From Lutimaribacter salitolerans (GTDB taxonomy: Bacteria > Pseudomonadota > Alphaproteobacteria > Rhodobacterales > Rhodobacteraceae), in NCBI RefSeq assembly GCF_042677865.1, contig NZ_JBHUDD010000027.1:124001-188000 (forward strand): 64,000 nucleotides of DNA. The letters run 5' to 3'. The stretch's first letter is position 1. Each line of letters begins with the position of its first letter. This document shows, piece after piece, positions 26,096 to 34,508 of the stretch. The notes below the pieces were generated by a model. It was not told where the DNA came from. It saw only the letters and a program-made list of their open reading frames with translations, and did no database searches. A program made the translations under genes and the position numbers.

Positions 26096-26244
26096 CCGGG
26101 GGGCCAGCCCCCCGGACCCCCCGGGATATTTGAAGAGAGAGGAACGGAAAGAGTTTCCCGGTTTCCTCTCTCCGAAAACATCCCGGGGGAGGCACGCCGC
26201 CGGCGCGACGGGGGCAGCGCCCCCGACACCCGAGGCCCGGAACG
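26096..26244. repeat. Pair of facing dispersed repeats (type 1)
   Basis: Left unit: a perfect 9-bp hairpin CCGGGGGGC/GCCCCCCGG (26096-26115), then CCCCCCGGGATATTTGAAG running to AGAGAGGAA (26117-26144). Right unit: an inverted copy (26162-26190) followed by a GGGGGCAGCGCCCCC hairpin (26210-26224). The two units face each other and form a large imperfect inverted repeat between prpE and the TetR gene. It probably acts as a transcription stop for both sides. Confidence 0.7.
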
Positions 26245-26283
26245 GGCAGAGATGCAACGCGTCGCGCAAGCGACACCGCAGGA

Positions 26284-26856
26284 TCATGTCAGGTTTCGCA
26301 ACCCGCCCCGCACGAAATCCCCCGCAAGCCGGGCGTATTCGGCCCGGCTCAGCCCCTTGCCGGAGCGGTGCCACATGTAGAACCAGTTCAGGATGCCGAA
26401 AACCGTCATGGTTGCCGCGCGCAGCCGGTTGGGCGTCAGGCCCGGTGCCTCGGCGGCGACGGCATCTGACATCATCGCGACCAGCCGCCTTTGATGTGCG
26501 ATCAGCGGCGCCTGCTTGTCCACAGGCAGCACGGTCAGCGCGTCCAGCTGCAACTTGTGTTCGGCGTCCGCATCTTCATACGCCCCGAGAATGGCCGCGA
26601 TCAGCCCGGTGATCCCGTCGCCGCGCGCAGCCTCGACCACCGCGACCAGCGCGCCCAGATGGTCGTCCAGGATGTCGAACAGAAGTTCCTCTTTAGATGG
26701 ATAGTAGTGATAGATCAGGGCCTTGGACACACCACAGGATTTCGCGGCCCCGGTCATGCTGGCGCGGTCGAACCCGTGGCGCGCGAAATAGCGCGCCGCC
26801 CCATGGCGCAGGGCGGCGCGTTTCTCGTCATGGTCGCGGGCCAGCCCCCGGGCCAT
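26284..26856 (-). CDS. TetR/AcrR-family regulator of the paa locus
   Basis: A 190-residue repressor. The N-terminal helix-turn-helix is clear (AARYFARHGFDRASMTGAA then KSCGVSKALIYHYYPSKEEL, about 20-60); the C-terminal ligand domain is all helical. AAGGAGG lies before the ATG at 26856, and the ATG shares a base with the paaK stop (TAATG), so it is translated with paaK. As last gene of the thioesterase-thiolase-paaK operon it is a likely phenylacetyl-CoA-responsive repressor (the role of PaaR-type TetR proteins elsewhere). The palindrome at 29836 in the divergent promoter is its likely operator. Confidence 0.85.
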   Translation of the reverse strand: MARGLARDHDEKRAALRHGAARYFARHGFDRASMTGAAKSCGVSKALIYHYYPSKEELLFDILDDHLGALVAVVEAARGDGITGLIAAILGAYEDADAEHKLQLDALTVLPVDKQAPLIAHQRRLVAMMSDAVAAEAPGLTPNRLRAATMTVFGILNWFYMWHRSGKGLSRAEYARLAGDFVRGGLRNLT

Positions 26857-28166
26857 TACGCCTCCTTGGGCCGGGTGTCGATCAGGCGCACCGCCTTGCC
26901 CTCGGACCGCGCCACCTGCCCGCGCGCGGCCACGTTCACCCGCGCGCTGATGCCGACGTTCGACTTGATCCTGCCCGCCAGGTCGCGCGCCGCCGCCTCG
27001 CGCGCGTCCTCGGGTGTGCCCTCGGCCAGTTCCACATGCACGGTCATCACATCCATCCGCTCGGGTCGGGACAGTTCGATCTGGAAATGCGGGGCCAGCG
27101 TGGTCACGGTCATCAATTGCTCCTCGATCTGCGTCGGGAAGACGTTGACGCCGCGCAGGATGATCATGTCGTCGCTGCGCCCGGTGATCTTTTCCATTCG
27201 CCGCATGCTGCGTGCCGTGCCGGGCAGCAGCCGGGTCAGGTCGCGGGTGCGATAGCGGATGATCGGAAAGCCCTCCTTGGTCAGCGAGGTGAATACCAGC
27301 TCGCCCAGTTCGCCATCGGGCAGCACCGCGCCGGTGGTCGGGTCGATCACCTCGGGGTAGAAGTGATCCTCCCAAACATGCAGCCCGTCCTTGGTTTCCA
27401 CGCATTCGTTGGCCACGCCCGGGCCGATTACCTCGGACAGGCCATAGATATCGACGGCATGCATATCAAAAGCAGCCTCGATCTCTTGCCGCATGGCGTT
27501 GGTCCAGGGCTCGGCCCCGAAAATGCCCACCTTCAGCGGACTTTCCCGCGGATCGCGCCCCTGGGCCGCGTATTCGTCAAGAATCGACAGCGCATAGGAT
27601 GGCGTCACCGTGATGCCATCCGCGCCGAAATCCTCGATCAGGCGCACCTGTCTCTGGGTCATCCCGCCCGAGACCGGCACGCAGGTCACGCCCAGCCGCT
27701 CGGCCCCGCCATGGATGCCCAGACCCCCGGTGAACAGCCCGTAGCCATAGGCGTTGTGCAGCACGTCGCCGCGCCGCAGCCCCGAGGCCCGCAGGCAGCG
27801 CGCCACCACATCGGCCCACATCGACAGATCGTTGGCTGTATAGCCCACCACCGTCGGCTGACCCGTGGTGCCCGACGAGGCATGCAGCCGCGCAATCTGG
27901 TCGCGCGGGACGGCGAACATGCCGAACGGGTAATTGTCGCGCAGGTCCTGCTTTACCGTGAAGGGAAACTTCGCCAGATCGGAAAGACTGCGCAGGTCGT
28001 CGGGATGCACCCCCGCCGCATCAAACTGCGCGCGGTAGAACGGCACGTTGTCATAGGCATGGCGCAGCGACCATTTCATCCGAGACAGTTGCAGGGCGGC
28101 AATCTCGTCCCGGCTGGCGGTCTCGATCGGCTCCAGATCGCCGGGACGGGGCGACAGGTCTTTCAT
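26856..28166 (-). CDS. paaK: Phenylacetate-CoA ligase
   Basis: Activates phenylacetate with ATP and CoA to phenylacetyl-CoA, the entry step of the paa pathway. It has 436 residues, the typical size, with the adenylate-forming P-loop ASSGTTGQPTVVGYT, the YGLSEVIGPGV segment, the ITGRSDDMIILRGVNVFP hinge, and a C-terminal domain ending in the family LIDTRPK motif. GGAGG precedes the ATG at 28166 by 7 nt; start and thiolase stop overlap as TGATG. It is in an operon with a hotdog thioesterase, a thiolase and a TetR regulator. Confidence 0.95.
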   Translation of the reverse strand: MKDLSPRPGDLEPIETASRDEIAALQLSRMKWSLRHAYDNVPFYRAQFDAAGVHPDDLRSLSDLAKFPFTVKQDLRDNYPFGMFAVPRDQIARLHASSGTTGQPTVVGYTANDLSMWADVVARCLRASGLRRGDVLHNAYGYGLFTGGLGIHGGAERLGVTCVPVSGGMTQRQVRLIEDFGADGITVTPSYALSILDEYAAQGRDPRESPLKVGIFGAEPWTNAMRQEIEAAFDMHAVDIYGLSEVIGPGVANECVETKDGLHVWEDHFYPEVIDPTTGAVLPDGELGELVFTSLTKEGFPIIRYRTRDLTRLLPGTARSMRRMEKITGRSDDMIILRGVNVFPTQIEEQLMTVTTLAPHFQIELSRPERMDVMTVHVELAEGTPEDAREAAARDLAGRIKSNVGISARVNVAARGQVARSEGKAVRLIDTRPKEA

Positions 28167-29359
28167 CACACCGCCTCCATCAGCAGGGCGATGCCCTGCC
28201 CCACACCGATGCACATGGTGCAGATCGCGCGTTTGGCGCCGTGATCCGACAGGCTGATCGAATTGGTGATCGCCAGCCGTGCGCCCGACATGCCCAGCGG
28301 ATGCCCCAGCGCGATCGCGCCGCCATGCGGGTTCACGTGGTCGGCGTCATCGGGCAGGCCAAGCTGGCGCATCGTGGCCAACCCTTGTGCGGCAAACGCC
28401 TCGTTCAGCTCGACAAAGTCGATGTCGGTGATTTTTAGGTCATGCCGGTCCAGCAGGGCCTGCGTGGCCGGGGCCGGGCCGATGCCCATGATGCGTGGCG
28501 GCACGCCAACAGTGGCCATCGAGGTGATGCGCGCGCGCGGGGTCAGGCCGAATTTCTCGACCGCTTCGCGGGAGGCGATGATCACCGCCGCCGCGCCATC
28601 GTTGACCCCGCTGGCATTGCCTGCCGTCACGCTGCCGCCCTCGCGGAAGGGGGCGGGCAGTTTGCCCAGCTTTTCCAGCGTCGTGGCGCGCGGGTGTTCA
28701 TCGGTATCCACCACCAGCGGATCGCCCTTGCGTTGCGGGATCGTCACCGGCTTGATCTCGCGCGCCAGCCGCCCGTTGTCGATGGCTGCGGCCGCGCGGT
28801 CCTGACTGCGCAGGGCGAACTTGTCCTGATCCTCGCGGCTGATGTTGAAATCCTCGGCCACGTTTTCAGCCGTTTCGGGCATGGAGTCGGTTCCGAACTG
28901 CTTGTGCATGGCGCGGTTGACAAAGCGCCAGCCAATCGTCGTGTCATAGATCTCGGCCTGGCGAGAGAACGCGGCATCGGCCTTGGGCATCACCAGTGGC
29001 GCGCGCGACATCGATTCCACGCCGCCTGCAATGATCACCTCGGCCTCGCCGGTCTTGACCGCGCGCGCCGCCTGCCCCACGGCATCCAGCCCCGAACCGC
29101 ACAGCCGGTTGATCGTGGCGCCCGGCACACCCTCGCCCAAGCCCGCCAGCAGCACGGCCATGCGCGCGACGTTGCGGTTGTCCTCGCCCGCCTGGTTGGC
29201 GCAGCCGATCAGGCATTCGTCGATGTGCAGCCCCTCGAACGGGGCCACAAGATCGCGGATCACCCCGGCCAGCAGATCATCGGGCCGCACGGTTGCCAAT
29301 GCCCCGCCGTATCGCCCGATGGGCGTGCGCCAGCCGTCGCAGATGAATGCCTCTCTCAT
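28166..29359 (-). CDS. paaJ: 3-oxoadipyl-CoA / acetyl-CoA acyltransferase (thiolase)
   Basis: Cleaves 3-oxoadipyl-CoA (and 3-oxo-5,6-dehydrosuberyl-CoA) to acetyl-CoA plus shortened acyl-CoA, the last step of phenylacetate breakdown. It has 397 residues with catalytic cysteine in INRLCGSGLDAV, the VNPHGGAIALGHPLGMSGAR motif and the C-terminal CMCIGVGQGIALLME with the second cysteine. Gene neighbours (paaK, paaI, paaZ) favour PaaJ over PcaF, which has the same activity. AGGAGG precedes the ATG at 29359; it overlaps paaI as ATGA. Confidence 0.93.
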   Translation of the reverse strand: MREAFICDGWRTPIGRYGGALATVRPDDLLAGVIRDLVAPFEGLHIDECLIGCANQAGEDNRNVARMAVLLAGLGEGVPGATINRLCGSGLDAVGQAARAVKTGEAEVIIAGGVESMSRAPLVMPKADAAFSRQAEIYDTTIGWRFVNRAMHKQFGTDSMPETAENVAEDFNISREDQDKFALRSQDRAAAAIDNGRLAREIKPVTIPQRKGDPLVVDTDEHPRATTLEKLGKLPAPFREGGSVTAGNASGVNDGAAAVIIASREAVEKFGLTPRARITSMATVGVPPRIMGIGPAPATQALLDRHDLKITDIDFVELNEAFAAQGLATMRQLGLPDDADHVNPHGGAIALGHPLGMSGARLAITNSISLSDHGAKRAICTMCIGVGQGIALLMEAV

Positions 29360-29790
29360 GTCTCGTCCTCCTGAAAATGTTGTCCTGACACCTGCCGTGA
29401 CAGGCCGCGAAACAGCGCCACCTTGCGCCCGTCCTCGCCGGTCACCACCACGTCGTAGACACCCGTGCGCCCGGTCAGGCTGACCTCGGTCGCGGTTGCG
29501 GTCAGACGCTCGCCACCTTGGCCGGGGGCCAGAAAGGTGATGGTGTTTTCCTGCGCCACCACCAGATTGTTGTGGCTGTTGCAGGCAAAGGCAAAGGCGC
29601 TGTCGGCAAGCGTGAAGATATAGCCGCCGTGACAGATGCCGTGGCCGTTCAGGTGATGATCCTGAATCTGCATAGACATCACCGCGCGGCCCGGTCCGAT
29701 CTGGTCGATCCGCGCGCCCAGCCATTTGCTGGCCCGGTCATCGGCCCACATCGCCTGCGCCGACCGCTCGGCGCGTTCCTCTGGGGTCAT
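29356..29790 (-). CDS. paaI: Hydroxyphenylacetyl-CoA thioesterase, hotdog fold
   Basis: Hydrolyses dead-end acyl-CoA intermediates of the phenylacetate pathway, freeing CoA. It has 144 residues, with the hotdog motif HLNGHGICHGGYIFTLADSA, in which the Asn/His and Asp residues typical of PaaI are present. GGAGGAGGGG precedes the ATG at 29790; an in-frame start at 29880 would add a divergent-promoter sequence. It is first in the operon and divergent from paaZ. Confidence 0.92.
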   Translation of the reverse strand: MTPEERAERSAQAMWADDRASKWLGARIDQIGPGRAVMSMQIQDHHLNGHGICHGGYIFTLADSAFAFACNSHNNLVVAQENTITFLAPGQGGERLTATATEVSLTGRTGVYDVVVTGEDGRKVALFRGLSRQVSGQHFQEDET

Positions 29791-29835
29791 GTCCGCCCCT
29801 CCTCCCTGATCCTTGGCGGGAGCCTGCACAAAACC

Positions 29836-29847
29836 GACCGCACGGTC
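29836..29847. promoter_or_regulatory. GACCG/CGGTC palindrome in the paaI-paaZ divergent promoter
   Basis: A perfect inverted repeat of 5-bp half sites with a 2-bp spacer (GACCGCACGGTC), lying in the 118-bp gap between two divergent operons. Such GC palindromes are typical of TetR-family repressors. The TetR gene at the end of the paaI operon is the likely partner. Binding is an inference. Confidence 0.5.
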
Positions 29848-29908
29848 AAGAGTATTGCGATTGCCCGTCTTTTCCGGCATCGTGGCGCAAAACCGGGAGG
29901 GACAAAAG

Positions 29909-31921
29909 ATGCTGAAACCCGAAAGCTATGCCTGCGGGCAATGGATCGCGCCGGGCGCGGATGCACAGACCATCATCGGCCCCGTCAGCGCGCAGCCGAT
30001 TGCGCAGGCAGGCGGCGCGGCGCTGGATTTCGGTGCGATGCTGGACTGGGCCAGGGCGCACGGCGGCCCGGCCCTGCGCGCCATGACGTTTCACCAGCGG
30101 GCCAAGATGCTCAAGGCGCTGGCAGGCTACCTGGATGCGCGCAAGGAAGAGCTGTATGCCATCAACCCCCTGACCGGCGCGACCCGCCGCGACGGCTGGG
30201 TCGATATCGACGGCGGCATCGGCACGATGTTCCTGTTCGCAGCCAAGGGCCGGCGCGAAATGCCCGACGGGCATGTCTATATCGACGGCGAGGTCGAACA
30301 GCTTGGCCGCAAGGGCGGCTTTCTGGGGCAACATATCGCAGTGCCGCTGCAAGGCGCGGCGGTGCATATCAACGCCTTCAACTTTCCGGTCTGGGGGATG
30401 CTGGAGAAACTGGCCCCGGCGCTGCTGGCCGGTGTGCCCTGCATCGTCAAACCGGCGACGCAGACCTGCTACCTGACCGAGGCGTGTTTCCGCATGATCA
30501 TCGAGTCGGGGCTGCTGCCGGACGGCGCGGTGCAACTGGTGATCGGGCGTACCGGGGATTTGCTGGACCGGCTGGGCGCGCAGGACGCGGTCGCCTTTAC
30601 CGGATCGGCGGATACCGCGCTGCTGCTGCGAGGCAACCAGAACCTGCTGCGCCATTCGGTGCGGTTCACCAGCGAGCAGGACAGCCTGAATGCCGCGATC
30701 CTTGGCCCGGATGCCGACGCGGGAGGCCCCGAGTTCGACCTGTTTGTGACCGAGGCGGTGACCGAGATCACCACCAAGGCGGGCCAGAAATGCACCGCCA
30801 TGCGCCGCCTGATCGTGCCGCAGGCGCGGCTGGACGATGTGGCCCAGGCGCTGTCGGCCAGGCTGGCCGAGGTGACCGTGGGCGACCCTGCCGACGCCGC
30901 GATGCGCATGGGCGCGCTGGCCAGTCACGCCGCGCGCGACGATGTGCTGGACCGGCTGGCGCGGTTGAAGGCCGAGGCGCGCGTGCTCTGCGGCGACACC
31001 GCCCCCGATCTGCCGGGGGCCTTCCTGAACCCGACGCTGCTGACCTGCGACGATCCCGACGCCGCAAGCGCGGTGCACGAGATCGAGGCGTTCGGCCCGG
31101 TCGCCACCCTGCTGCCCTGTCGCGACACCGCCCATGCTGCGCAGTTGGCCAATGCGAGCGGCGGGTCGCTGGTGGCATCGCTGTTCACCAAAGATGCAGG
31201 CGTGGCGCGCGACGTGACGCTGGCCAGTGCCGCGCATCACGGGCGGCTGTACATCATGAACCGCACCGCCGCCCCCGAGGCCACGGGCCACGGCAGCCCC
31301 CTGCCCCACATGATCCACGGCGGCCCGGGCCGCGCGGGCGGCGGCGAGGAACTGGGCGGCATCCGGGGCGTGCTGCATTACATGCAGCGCACGGCCATTC
31401 AGGGCAGCCCCGACATGCTGAGCGCCATTACCGAAACGTGGATCAAGGGCAGCGCCGAGGTGACGGGCCCCGACCATCCGTTCCAGCGCACCTTCCGCGA
31501 GATTGCGATCGGCGAGACGATCCACACGCCCGCACGCACCGTCACTCTGGAGGATATCGAACATTTCGCCCGGTTCACCGGCGACACCTTCTATGCCCAT
31601 ATGGATGACGAGGCCGCGCGCGCCAATCCGTTCTTTCCCGGGCGCGTGGCGCATGGCTATCTGCTGCTGAGTTTTGCCGCAGGCCTGTTCGTGCAGCCCG
31701 ATCCGGGGCCGGTTCTGGCCAATACCGGGCTGAACGCGCTGAGTTTTCAGAAACCCGTGTCGCCCGGCGACAGCATCGCGGTGCGCCTGACCTGCAAACG
31801 CAAGACCGCCCGCACCGACAGCTATGGCGAGGTGGCCTGGAACGCGACCCTGACCAATCAGGAGGGCGCGCAGGTGGCGGAATACGAGTTGCTGACCATG
31901 GTGGCCTATGACCGGGCCTGA
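29909..31921 (+). CDS. paaZ: PaaZ: oxepin-CoA hydrolase / semialdehyde dehydrogenase fusion
   Basis: Bifunctional enzyme of ring cleavage in phenylacetate breakdown: opens the oxepin-CoA ring and oxidises the resulting aldehyde to 3-oxo-5,6-dehydrosuberyl-CoA. It has 670 residues: an aldehyde dehydrogenase domain (1 to about 520, catalytic Cys295 in KAGQKCTAMRR, the same number as in E. coli PaaZ; NAFNFPVWG and VAFTGSADT) and a C-terminal MaoC-like hydratase domain (about 535-670; EDIEHFARFTGDTFYAHMDD, FPGRVAHGYLLLS). GGGAGGG precedes the ATG at 29909. Divergent from paaI. Both domains look intact. Confidence 0.96.
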   Translation: MLKPESYACGQWIAPGADAQTIIGPVSAQPIAQAGGAALDFGAMLDWARAHGGPALRAMTFHQRAKMLKALAGYLDARKEELYAINPLTGATRRDGWVDIDGGIGTMFLFAAKGRREMPDGHVYIDGEVEQLGRKGGFLGQHIAVPLQGAAVHINAFNFPVWGMLEKLAPALLAGVPCIVKPATQTCYLTEACFRMIIESGLLPDGAVQLVIGRTGDLLDRLGAQDAVAFTGSADTALLLRGNQNLLRHSVRFTSEQDSLNAAILGPDADAGGPEFDLFVTEAVTEITTKAGQKCTAMRRLIVPQARLDDVAQALSARLAEVTVGDPADAAMRMGALASHAARDDVLDRLARLKAEARVLCGDTAPDLPGAFLNPTLLTCDDPDAASAVHEIEAFGPVATLLPCRDTAHAAQLANASGGSLVASLFTKDAGVARDVTLASAAHHGRLYIMNRTAAPEATGHGSPLPHMIHGGPGRAGGGEELGGIRGVLHYMQRTAIQGSPDMLSAITETWIKGSAEVTGPDHPFQRTFREIAIGETIHTPARTVTLEDIEHFARFTGDTFYAHMDDEAARANPFFPGRVAHGYLLLSFAAGLFVQPDPGPVLANTGLNALSFQKPVSPGDSIAVRLTCKRKTARTDSYGEVAWNATLTNQEGAQVAEYELLTMVAYDRA

Positions 31922-31960
31922 GTGACCCGAATGTGTCGCTTGCGCGACGCTTGGTATCTC

Positions 31961-32046
31961 GGCCCCGATGGGGCCTCGGGGATGGGGGCGCTGCCCCCGT
32001 CCGCGCAGGCGCGGACTCCCCCGGAGTTTACCGGGCAAGATGAAGC
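31961..32046 (+). repeat. Dispersed intergenic repeat, type 2 end
   Basis: GGGGGCGCTGCCCCC hairpin (31984-31998), a second hairpin with arms GTCCGCGC/GCGCGGAC, then ACTCCCCCGGAGTTTACCGG ending GGCAAGATGAAG. The same end recurs at 39121-39149 and 63823-63849. It fills the gap between paaZ and the PaaX-like gene. Confidence 0.7.
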
Positions 32047-32112
32047 AGGGGACGCGACAGGGCAGCCAACGCGGCGGCTTTTCTATGGGTCTGCAAGGGG
32101 GTAACAAGGGTC

Positions 32113-32916
32113 ATGGACCCGCTTGCCCCCCTGATCGATACCCTGCATGCCGATGGCCGGTTGCGCGTCTGGTCGCTGGTGATCACCGTTTTCGGTGACA
32201 GCGTGCAATTGCGCGGCGGGCGCGTGACCTCGGCCCGGCTGGGTCGTTTGCTGGGCCGGATCGGCGTGGAGCCGGGGGCTCTGCGGACTGCCCTGTCGCG
32301 GCTGGCCCGCGATGGCTGGGTCGACAGCACGCGCGAAGGGCGATTGAGCCACTACCGGCTGACCGCCGGTGGCAAGGCGCGGTTCACCGATGCCACCAGC
32401 CGGATCTATGCCGTGCCGCGCGGGCCGGTGGCGGAGTGGGCGCTGAGCCTCGATGACGGTGCCGACGATACGGCGTTGCATCTGGGCGGGCTGGCCCTGC
32501 GCCCCGCGGATGCACCGGCACCGCGCGCACGGTTCCGCATGACCGGTCGTATCGCGGCGCTGGCCCCCGATCTGGTTGTCGCGGATGTGCTGACGGCTGA
32601 TCACGCGTCGGCGCTGGACACCTTGCGGGTTGATTTGGCGGCACTGACGGCGGTGCATGACCCGCTGGATGCCGCCGCCGCGCGCACCCTGCTGATCCAT
32701 CGCTGGCGGCGGATCGTGCTGCGCCATCCCGAGCTATGCGCGCCCCTGCTGCCCTCCGGCTGGCCGGACGCCCCACGTGCCGCCGTGGCCCGCGCCTGGC
32801 ATGCCCTGACGCCGCAGGCCGAAAGCTGGTGGGACAGGGTCGGGCCCGATCTGCCGCCGATGCCACCCGCCGATCCGGCGCTGTGGGGCCGCTTTGGCGG
32901 CAGGGGGCTTGATTAA
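32113..32916 (+). CDS. PaaX-family transcriptional regulator
   Basis: A 267-residue regulator. The N-terminal winged-helix region (LRVWSLVITVFGDSVQLRGG; then LLGRIGVEPGALRTALSRLA; ARDGWVDSTREGRLSHYRLT) is characteristic of PaaX repressors, which release DNA on binding phenylacetyl-CoA; a C-terminal all-alpha domain follows (HRWRRIVLRHPEL motif). It starts at ATG 32113. It is transcribed with paaZ direction but separated by a repeat. Having both this and a TetR regulator beside one paa cluster is unusual. Target genes unproven. Confidence 0.85.
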   Translation: MDPLAPLIDTLHADGRLRVWSLVITVFGDSVQLRGGRVTSARLGRLLGRIGVEPGALRTALSRLARDGWVDSTREGRLSHYRLTAGGKARFTDATSRIYAVPRGPVAEWALSLDDGADDTALHLGGLALRPADAPAPRARFRMTGRIAALAPDLVVADVLTADHASALDTLRVDLAALTAVHDPLDAAAARTLLIHRWRRIVLRHPELCAPLLPSGWPDAPRAAVARAWHALTPQAESWWDRVGPDLPPMPPADPALWGRFGGRGLD

Positions 32917-32943
32917 TCGCGGGCTTGGCGCAACTGTGGAGAC

Positions 32944-33288
32944 ATGACAGTTCAGACCCCCCCGCCCATTCCCTATCGGCCCACGCCAGAACATGTGGCC
33001 TTTGACAGGCGCGAACTGGGGGTGATACTGGGCCTGTACGGGCGCATGGTGGCAGCAGGCGAGTGGCGCGATTACGGCATTTCGCACCTGCGCGAGGTGG
33101 CGGTGTTTTCCGTTTTCCGCCGCACCGCGGAGCATCCGGTCTATCGCATCGAAAAGCGCCCCAGGCTGCGTCAGCGGCAGGGGCAATACGCCGTGGTCGG
33201 CATGGACGGTCAGATACTCAAGCGCGGGCATGAACTGCCCACGGTTCTGCGTGTGCTGGAGCGCAAGCTGATCCGCGTGGTTGACTGA
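32944..33288 (+). CDS. DUF2794 protein
   Basis: A 114-residue cytosolic protein. After a Pro-rich start (TPPPIPYRPTPEHVAF), it has DRRELGVILGLYGRMVAAGEW and YRIEKRPRLRQRQGQYAVVG, which are signature segments of the alphaproteobacterial DUF2794 family. GGAGA precedes the ATG. It is convergent with yacG. Function unknown. Confidence 0.8.
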   Translation: MTVQTPPPIPYRPTPEHVAFDRRELGVILGLYGRMVAAGEWRDYGISHLREVAVFSVFRRTAEHPVYRIEKRPRLRQRQGQYAVVGMDGQILKRGHELPTVLRVLERKLIRVVD

Positions 33289-33306
33289 TCCTGCGGCAAG
33301 CCGCGC

Positions 33307-33489
33307 TCAGTGCGGCTTGTCCTCGTCCCGCATGATATCGTCCAGGGCCTGTTCGATGTCGTCGGGATCGTCGGACGGGATGGCGTAGGACCCGGTCAGC
33401 CATTTGGCCAGATCGATATCGGCGCAGCGTCCTGAACAGAACGGGCGATATTTCGGCTCGGCCGGTCGGGCGCAGATCGGGCAACTCAT
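33307..33489 (-). CDS. yacG: YacG-type zinc-binding DNA gyrase inhibitor
   Basis: A 60-residue protein with a four-cysteine zinc site: C3, C6 (SCPICARP) and C18, C22 (FCSGRCADIDLAKWLTG). This matches YacG, which inhibits DNA gyrase by binding GyrB in E. coli. The C-terminus is acidic (DDPDDIEQALDDIMRDED). Start overlaps the RNase E/G stop as ATGA. Last gene of the infA-maf-RNase-yacG set. Confidence 0.92.
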   Translation of the reverse strand: MSCPICARPAEPKYRPFCSGRCADIDLAKWLTGSYAIPSDDPDDIEQALDDIMRDEDKPH

Positions 33490-34508
33490 GTCAAAAGCTC
33501 GGCCAGCGGGCGGCGCTCGCGTTTGCGCTGCAGTTCAAAATGTCCCAGCGGGGTCCAGCCGGCCAGCACGGTTTCGATCGCATCGGCGCGAAAGGCCGCG
33601 CGGAGGGCGTTTTCGAACGCGGTGCGGTCCTTTTTCGTCATCGGGGCCAGGTCCAGCGTGATCTGCCCGCCGAGGCCGCGCACCCGCAACTGCCGGGGCA
33701 GATCGCGCGCCGCGGCGATATTGGCCTTGAGGGCGGCGGCAGGCGTCGTGTCGGTGCCGGTGTTGACATCGACCGCCACCAGAGCGCGTGTCGGCTCGAT
33801 ATAGACCGAGCCACCGCCGGGCAGCGCCACCTTCGGGCGGCGCGCAGCCTCGATCAGGTCCAGCACGCCATGGGTCTCAAAACCGCCCGGCTCGGTCACC
33901 ACCTGTGCCGGATCGGTCCAGTCGCGCCAGGCCAGTGCGTGGGGGCCATCGCCCTCGGTCAGTTGTTCGGGGCCGCCTGCCTGATCGGCCATGACAGCGC
34001 GGGCCAGATCAGCCATCTCGGCGATGTCGGCGGCAATCTCATCCGCGTCCGCGCCCTCGCAAGACGAGCGCATGATCAGCCCCGTGGCCGGGTCGTCGAT
34101 GACCGCGTGCGCGATGGCCAGCAGGTGATCGCGCAGATCCTCATCGCGGATCTTGCGGCTGATGTTCAGACCGGGCGCGTCGGGGGTGATGATGGCGTAG
34201 CGGCTTTTGAACAGGATCTTCTGCGTCACCGGCATGGCCTTGCCCGGCTCGGCATGGCCCGTGACCTGCACCAGCAGGCTTTGCCCCGGGGCCACGCCAC
34301 GCACCTGACGCAGAAACGCCTGGCCATCGGGGGTCGAGACGAACAGCCCACCCTGCCCCTTCATCGGGCGATCGGCCACCGCGCGATAGATCGCACCGAC
34401 GCGCGGGGTATCGGCATCGATCAGCAGATCCTCAAGCCGGCCATCGACCAATAGGGCCGCGGCCTCGCGCCCGTTCAGGTGATCGAGGATGATCTGCCGA
34501 CCCTTCAT
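33486..34508 (-). CDS. Short ribonuclease E/G family protein
   Basis: A 340-residue member of the RNase E/G family, shorter than RNase G (about 490). It has the catalytic magnesium motifs ALVAVDVNTGTD and GGQITLDLAPMTKKDR, with the two metal-binding aspartates, and an N-terminal region up to about 90 that keeps only part of the S1-like domain (FLRQVRGVAPGQSLLVQVTG). It ends soon after the DNase-I-like domain (ELQRKRERRPLAELLT) and lacks the CPxC zinc link and the small domain. Such short forms are common in alphaproteobacteria beside maf. The ATG at 34508 overlaps the maf stop; its end overlaps yacG. Confidence 0.88.
   Translation of the reverse strand: MKGRQIILDHLNGREAAALLVDGRLEDLLIDADTPRVGAIYRAVADRPMKGQGGLFVSTPDGQAFLRQVRGVAPGQSLLVQVTGHAEPGKAMPVTQKILFKSRYAIITPDAPGLNISRKIRDEDLRDHLLAIAHAVIDDPATGLIMRSSCEGADADEIAADIAEMADLARAVMADQAGGPEQLTEGDGPHALAWRDWTDPAQVVTEPGGFETHGVLDLIEAARRPKVALPGGGSVYIEPTRALVAVDVNTGTDTTPAAALKANIAAARDLPRQLRVRGLGGQITLDLAPMTKKDRTAFENALRAAFRADAIETVLAGWTPLGHFELQRKRERRPLAELLT

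Noticed and set aside
29846..32107. 753-codon minus-strand frame opposite paaZ
   Set aside because: Antisense shadow of the well-supported paaZ gene.
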